Positions 60,070-64,000 of a stretch of 64,000 nt of DNA are shown piece after piece; position 1 is the first letter of the stretch, and the number at the start of each line of letters is the position of its first letter. The notes beneath the pieces were generated by a model. It did not search any database. It worked only from the letters and a program-made list of their open reading frames with translations, and was not told where the DNA came from. Made by a program: the position numbers and the translations under genes. Origin of the DNA: Rhinopomastus cyanomelas (Eukaryota; Chordata; Aves; Bucerotiformes; Rhinopomastidae); NCBI GenBank assembly GCA_013400115.1, contig VXBP01010395.1:186001-250000 (forward strand). The letters are read 5' to 3'.

Positions 60070-62457
60070 CTACTTGAGCATTTTCCCTGACGTGGTCACA
60101 CTTGATCAGCCTGAAGAAACGAAGCCTTTGTCTCTTATTTCCCTGATGCAGTGTTATGGCTAGTTTATAAATCTAAAGAGGTTTTCCAAGCCAATGCACT
60201 TTTTCACTGTAAAATTCACCCATGGGGAAAGGATATGTAGTAAAAGCTAATTATAAAAAAGAGTGTTTATAAAATGAACTTAGTTCATGTACTGAGGTTT
60301 ATTCTTAACATTTCCCATCTCTTTTCAGCCCTATCTCTGTTTAAACTTGAGTTTCACAGCTGCTCATGTTAAGCTTCAGTTTGATGATGGATTTTGAATC
60401 CCTGTCAGATTCTTGGGTTTTGCCTTGCCCAGCTTTCCATACTTCATGCACTGCAGTGCCCCAGCAGGTAAACATGCCCTCTGAGGAAACCAAGAAAGCC
60501 CCTGTCCTTCATTCCAGCTTTTCTCCTGATAAAACTCAGTGTCCATCAAAGAAAGGAAGTTTATCAAGCAACTTTGGCACACACGTAGGAGTGTGAGCAT
60601 GGAGCAGCCCCTGCCTCACTCTATTCTGAGAGTCTGAGCCAACACTCTCTTCCAAAGTAATGCTGGCAAGCCAGGCAACAAGCTGATGTGTCCTCCTGTG
60701 CTGGCAGCCTGATGCACAGCTGAAAGCAGCTACTGTGTGCTTCTGGCTCACGTGGTAGCCAAGCAAGCAAAGCTCGGGCATGTAGCAGACTCATGCTGTT
60801 TGGTGCCAGCAGTCCCCTGGATTCAGATTCAAAATCTTTCTTGATCAATGAAAAAGAATACCAAAAGCAGAACACGGGAGAAATCAAATTACAAACTACA
60901 AAGAAGTGACTTCATTTTGGTAACGATCACCATCCTGCACTGACTACCCCACGTGGATCATGTGGAGGTTACTTAACAACAGACTAGCTCTTTGAATACA
61001 TCCACAAATCATTCAGCCAGTATTAGAGACGACTGAATTAAACCAAGGAACTGGGTCACAGCTCAGATGTGCTCAGATGCTTCAGAAACACAAAATGTTT
61101 ATAAAAGCATCCTTTTGCAAGAGGCGGATCTTTCCTCTTGAAGGAAAAACATCACAATGAAATGGCAGATACTAGTAAATCAACAGTGCTAAGTGACTTT
61201 TGTATGGTTCCTCAACAGCAGTCAACACCCAATACAAGAGGCAAGCTGGGATTTCAAAGAATAAGACATCCTGCATAGATAGAGCAAGTGGGAGCATGTC
61301 AGAGGAGTACCATTACTGATGCATCTTATTCTGTGCCTGTTCAGTGTGGGAAGCTGTGCCTTCTGCACAACCATCTGATGTGTGATCTTACAGTTACATT
61401 ATCCATGCCAAAATCAGTAACAAAACCTCTGAAATTAACATCTTTTTAGAGCAACAGTAGGCTTGAAGGAATGATGCTGAATATAGCAGATGCAAATGCA
61501 TGTGCCAGCTCACGTCAAGAGAATTTCAGCCATTCTTAATTATTATTCTTATGAAGCTCTTACTAGAATTTCAAATAGTTTGATGAAAAAAGCAAATGCT
61601 GGACTCCTAAGAAATCATAATAGTTTTCTCCATAACTGCACAGGCTGGTCTCAAAGAGTACTCATCAGGTAGTACTGGTCTGGACCAAGACATTTATATC
61701 CCTTCCATAGCATTATTTTAATAATCTCTTCAGACACATCTACATGGGATGTGCTACCACACTGCTAAGCTTTAGCAAGTGTAGCTTGCTTGTGATTGTG
61801 ACTGCTCTAGCAAATCAGATCGACTGCTTCCTTAAAATCTGTGTCTGGCCTTTTCCTTAGGTTGGCTTCTACAGAAGTTATTAAGTGGTTTTCATGGGAT
61901 GCAACCTTTTCCAAACCACACGGGAGCATCCACACTGGGCCAGTTTAAGGTATCTAGCCCAGGATCCAACACTCCCCTGAAAAGCCAAGTGGTAGCCTGA
62001 GGAAAAATAAAAGAAGAGTACGCAAGATGCTTTTCCCTCAATGATTTCCCAAGCTACATGTGGTTTCCCCACAATAAGTAACTCTCAAAGAGAATTCCTT
62101 GCTGTGAACTTCACCGTTGCACACTTTTATTATCCTTCTTCACAAGGAAGTCTACTACCCCTTCATTCATTAATTACTGATATAACATGGAAAACAGTGA
62201 CTGGTGGAACCATTTAATGCATGCCATTTGCTAGATTTTTCTTGATTGCTTATTTGTTTTAAGCTTGCAACTTTGTCCCCCTCTCCATCTATCCTTAGTT
62301 CTGAGCCTAAAGGAGAGATGAGTTTAACTAAACCTTCAAGAAAAGCCATTCCTACTTTTGGTCAGAGAAGCATCATGAGGATGAAAGTCTTCTATTTCCA
62401 TAGATTTTAATCTGAGAAGGGAGGTGGAAATGAAAAGCATCATTATCAATATTATCA

Positions 62458-62722
62458 CAGACTCACAGAACATTAGGGACTGGAAGAGACATTGGAAGAT
62501 CATCTAGTTCAGTTTCCCTGACACTACATCATCTAGACCAAGTCTCACAGGAACACATCCAGGCAGGTTTTACATATATCCAGTGAAGGAGACTCCACAA
62601 CCTCCCTGGGCAGCCTGTTCCAGTGCTCTGTCACCCTCACTGGGAAGAAGTTCCTTCTCATATTGATGTGGAACCTCCTATGTTCCAGCTCACACCCATT
62701 GCCCCTCGTCCTATCACAGTTC
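62458..62722 (-). repeat. CR1 LINE 3' fragment
   Basis: Reverse-oriented, about 265 bp, with the ORF2 tail frame open. Confidence 0.94.
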
Positions 62723-63689
62723 CTAGTATTTTTAAACAATGCCTAGGTTTTGTTTCTGGTCGCATCTTAGTCATTCGGAGTTTTGTTGGTGCCTGTGGTT
62801 ACTTGGTGGGGTTTTTTAACTGGCACTGAACACTGACTGACAGTCTCCATAAAACTCCTAATCCCATGGCATCAGGCCTGAACGTTATCAGCCATTTCAG
62901 AACTCAGTTTTACAGAGACAATCAGAATTGCTCTGATTTTCCTGCTTGCACATAAGTAATCCAAGTTTTAGTTTTATTTTATATATAGAAACATACACCC
63001 CCCCCCCAAGTTTCTGAAAAATGAACCTGAAAACTACTATTAAATGATGCTTATTAGAAGTCAATACTGGTCAGTCTGGACCAGTGAGGATGAGCTTGCA
63101 GGATTGTGCAACAGCTCCCGAACTGCACAGATCTGTGATGAACACACATCACACCTTCACGTCAAACCATCCACAAACACGCTGTGCCTTCTGCCACCTC
63201 GGGCTTTTTTAGCTACTGCTTTATCCCAAGCACAACCTCCAGCCCAAAAAAAGCAGTCACAGCTGAGAGCATCTCCCAGATATGGGGTCACAGAGTTAAA
63301 AAGAGCCCATCGCTGCACTGTAAACCCGACAAGTGTATCTCAGCATTTACTCACAGGGCACAAGTGGCTGGCTGCAATTTAATAGCCTTTGCAAAAGCAG
63401 AAGTATTTTCAACTCAGCCTCCCTTTCCCCACCCCAGTTAAATATTTTATCATATAACGCGCTGGAATCCACGTCATTTGATGCATATCTGTACACACTG
63501 GGTTCAAAGGTGTGTACGTGTTTACATTTGCAAGACATTTTTCTAGAGGGGAAAGGAAAGAGGAAATATCATCTGCATTAGTCAACCTTCTTACTCTAGT
63601 CCTAGCAACCAGCTGCAGCAGCTTTCAGACTTTTTCCTTTCTGAGTCAGTTTCTGATACCACGATCCCTCATTGAGCAGAGGGGAGAAT

Positions 63690-64000
63690 GAGGAGGGCGC
63701 AGCCGATACGCTGTAGGGCAGGGCTACCAGGAGGACTGGCTCTGCAGGAACCTCATGACATGCAGCATGGACAAAGTCCGGAGTCCTGTCCCCGGGATGA
63801 AACTAACCCCTACAATGGAAGAATTGGGTGGGGAGCCAGCAACAGTTTCCAGCAACATCCGCCAACAGCACCCAGGGCTGTACAAAATGGAACACGGCCA
63901 GAAAGGCTGATGGACTGGATCATGCCCCCCTTTCCTCAGTGCTCATTATGCCATGTCTATAACGCTGTCATCTCCAGTTTGGTGGTCCCCCAGTACAGGA
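63690..64000 (+). repeat. Old CR1 LINE, internal part, reaching the window edge
   Basis: Plus-oriented and diverged. 'caggaacctcatgacatgca' and 'agtcctgtccccgggatgaa' match the CR1 region upstream of the ORF2 tail. It probably continues past 64000. Confidence 0.65.

Larger units (their letters stand above)
42841..64000 (-). other. LMO7 5' intron (at least 21 kb), no exon recognised
   Basis: No CH-domain exon was found on the minus strand here (searched for the INRLxTPIAGLDN and HPGDLQDLSNRVTVK blocks by eye). Contents are about twelve CR1 pieces, one exon-like candidate at 45317-45418 and T-rich sequence near 44100-44460. Open frames on either strand are short and look like chance. An alternative promoter could be present, but no CpG-rich block is visible. 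Confidence 0.7.

Noticed and set aside
1..64000. A novel defence, mobile or biosynthetic system
   Set aside because: The window is a single vertebrate gene with introns and LINE fragments; no operon, CRISPR array, viral genome or unknown gene cluster is visible.

Overview
This is vertebrate nuclear DNA, almost certainly from a bird. It has small exons with GT-AG introns, about 30 truncated CR1 LINE copies, the avian CR1 3' tail (attctatgatt-type repeats), and no prokaryotic features. CR1 copies are dense and several are nearly identical, which hints at a lineage with recent CR1 activity. I cannot name the species.

The only gene I can support is LMO7 (LIM domain only 7), on the minus strand. 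I traced 27 coding exons from 42840 down to 1557. Each has usable splice sites, and all join in one uninterrupted reading frame (5059 nt, about 1687 residues). The gene is partial at both ends. The first exon seen holds the last helix of the calponin-homology (CH) domain, so the earlier CH exons and promoter lie beyond 64000. The last exon seen holds the first zinc finger of the LIM domain, so the second finger, stop codon and 3' UTR lie left of base 1.

Layout along the minus strand: 42.8-40.1 kb, end of the CH domain and a Ser/Asp-rich linker. 39.6-37.1 kb, a block of four large exons that all start and end in the same phase and so form a 498-codon removable cassette; two of them (39321-39614 and 38255-38446) are ones I cannot match to the mammalian protein. 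35.6-30.3 kb, a basic/helical region and a Ser/Pro-rich region. 26.6-21.0 kb, a PDZ domain split over two exons. 19.5-14.4 kb, short linker exons including a 26-nt microexon. 14.5-10.3 kb, a charged coiled coil containing a 27-bp coding minisatellite. 8.8-8.2 kb, a tandemly duplicated 66-bp exon. 6.4-3.4 kb, Ser-rich linker. 1.7-1.6 kb, LIM finger 1.

The 21 kb right of 42840 is 5' intron as far as I can tell. It holds CR1 fragments, possible LTR-like sequence and one exon-like candidate (45317-45418). No tRNA, rRNA, CRISPR, second gene or unknown system is visible. The unusual material is in LMO7's exon structure (duplicated exon, cassette block, repeated DD/RK motif, coding minisatellite) and in CR1 copies lying against splice acceptors or flanking exons as inverted pairs.
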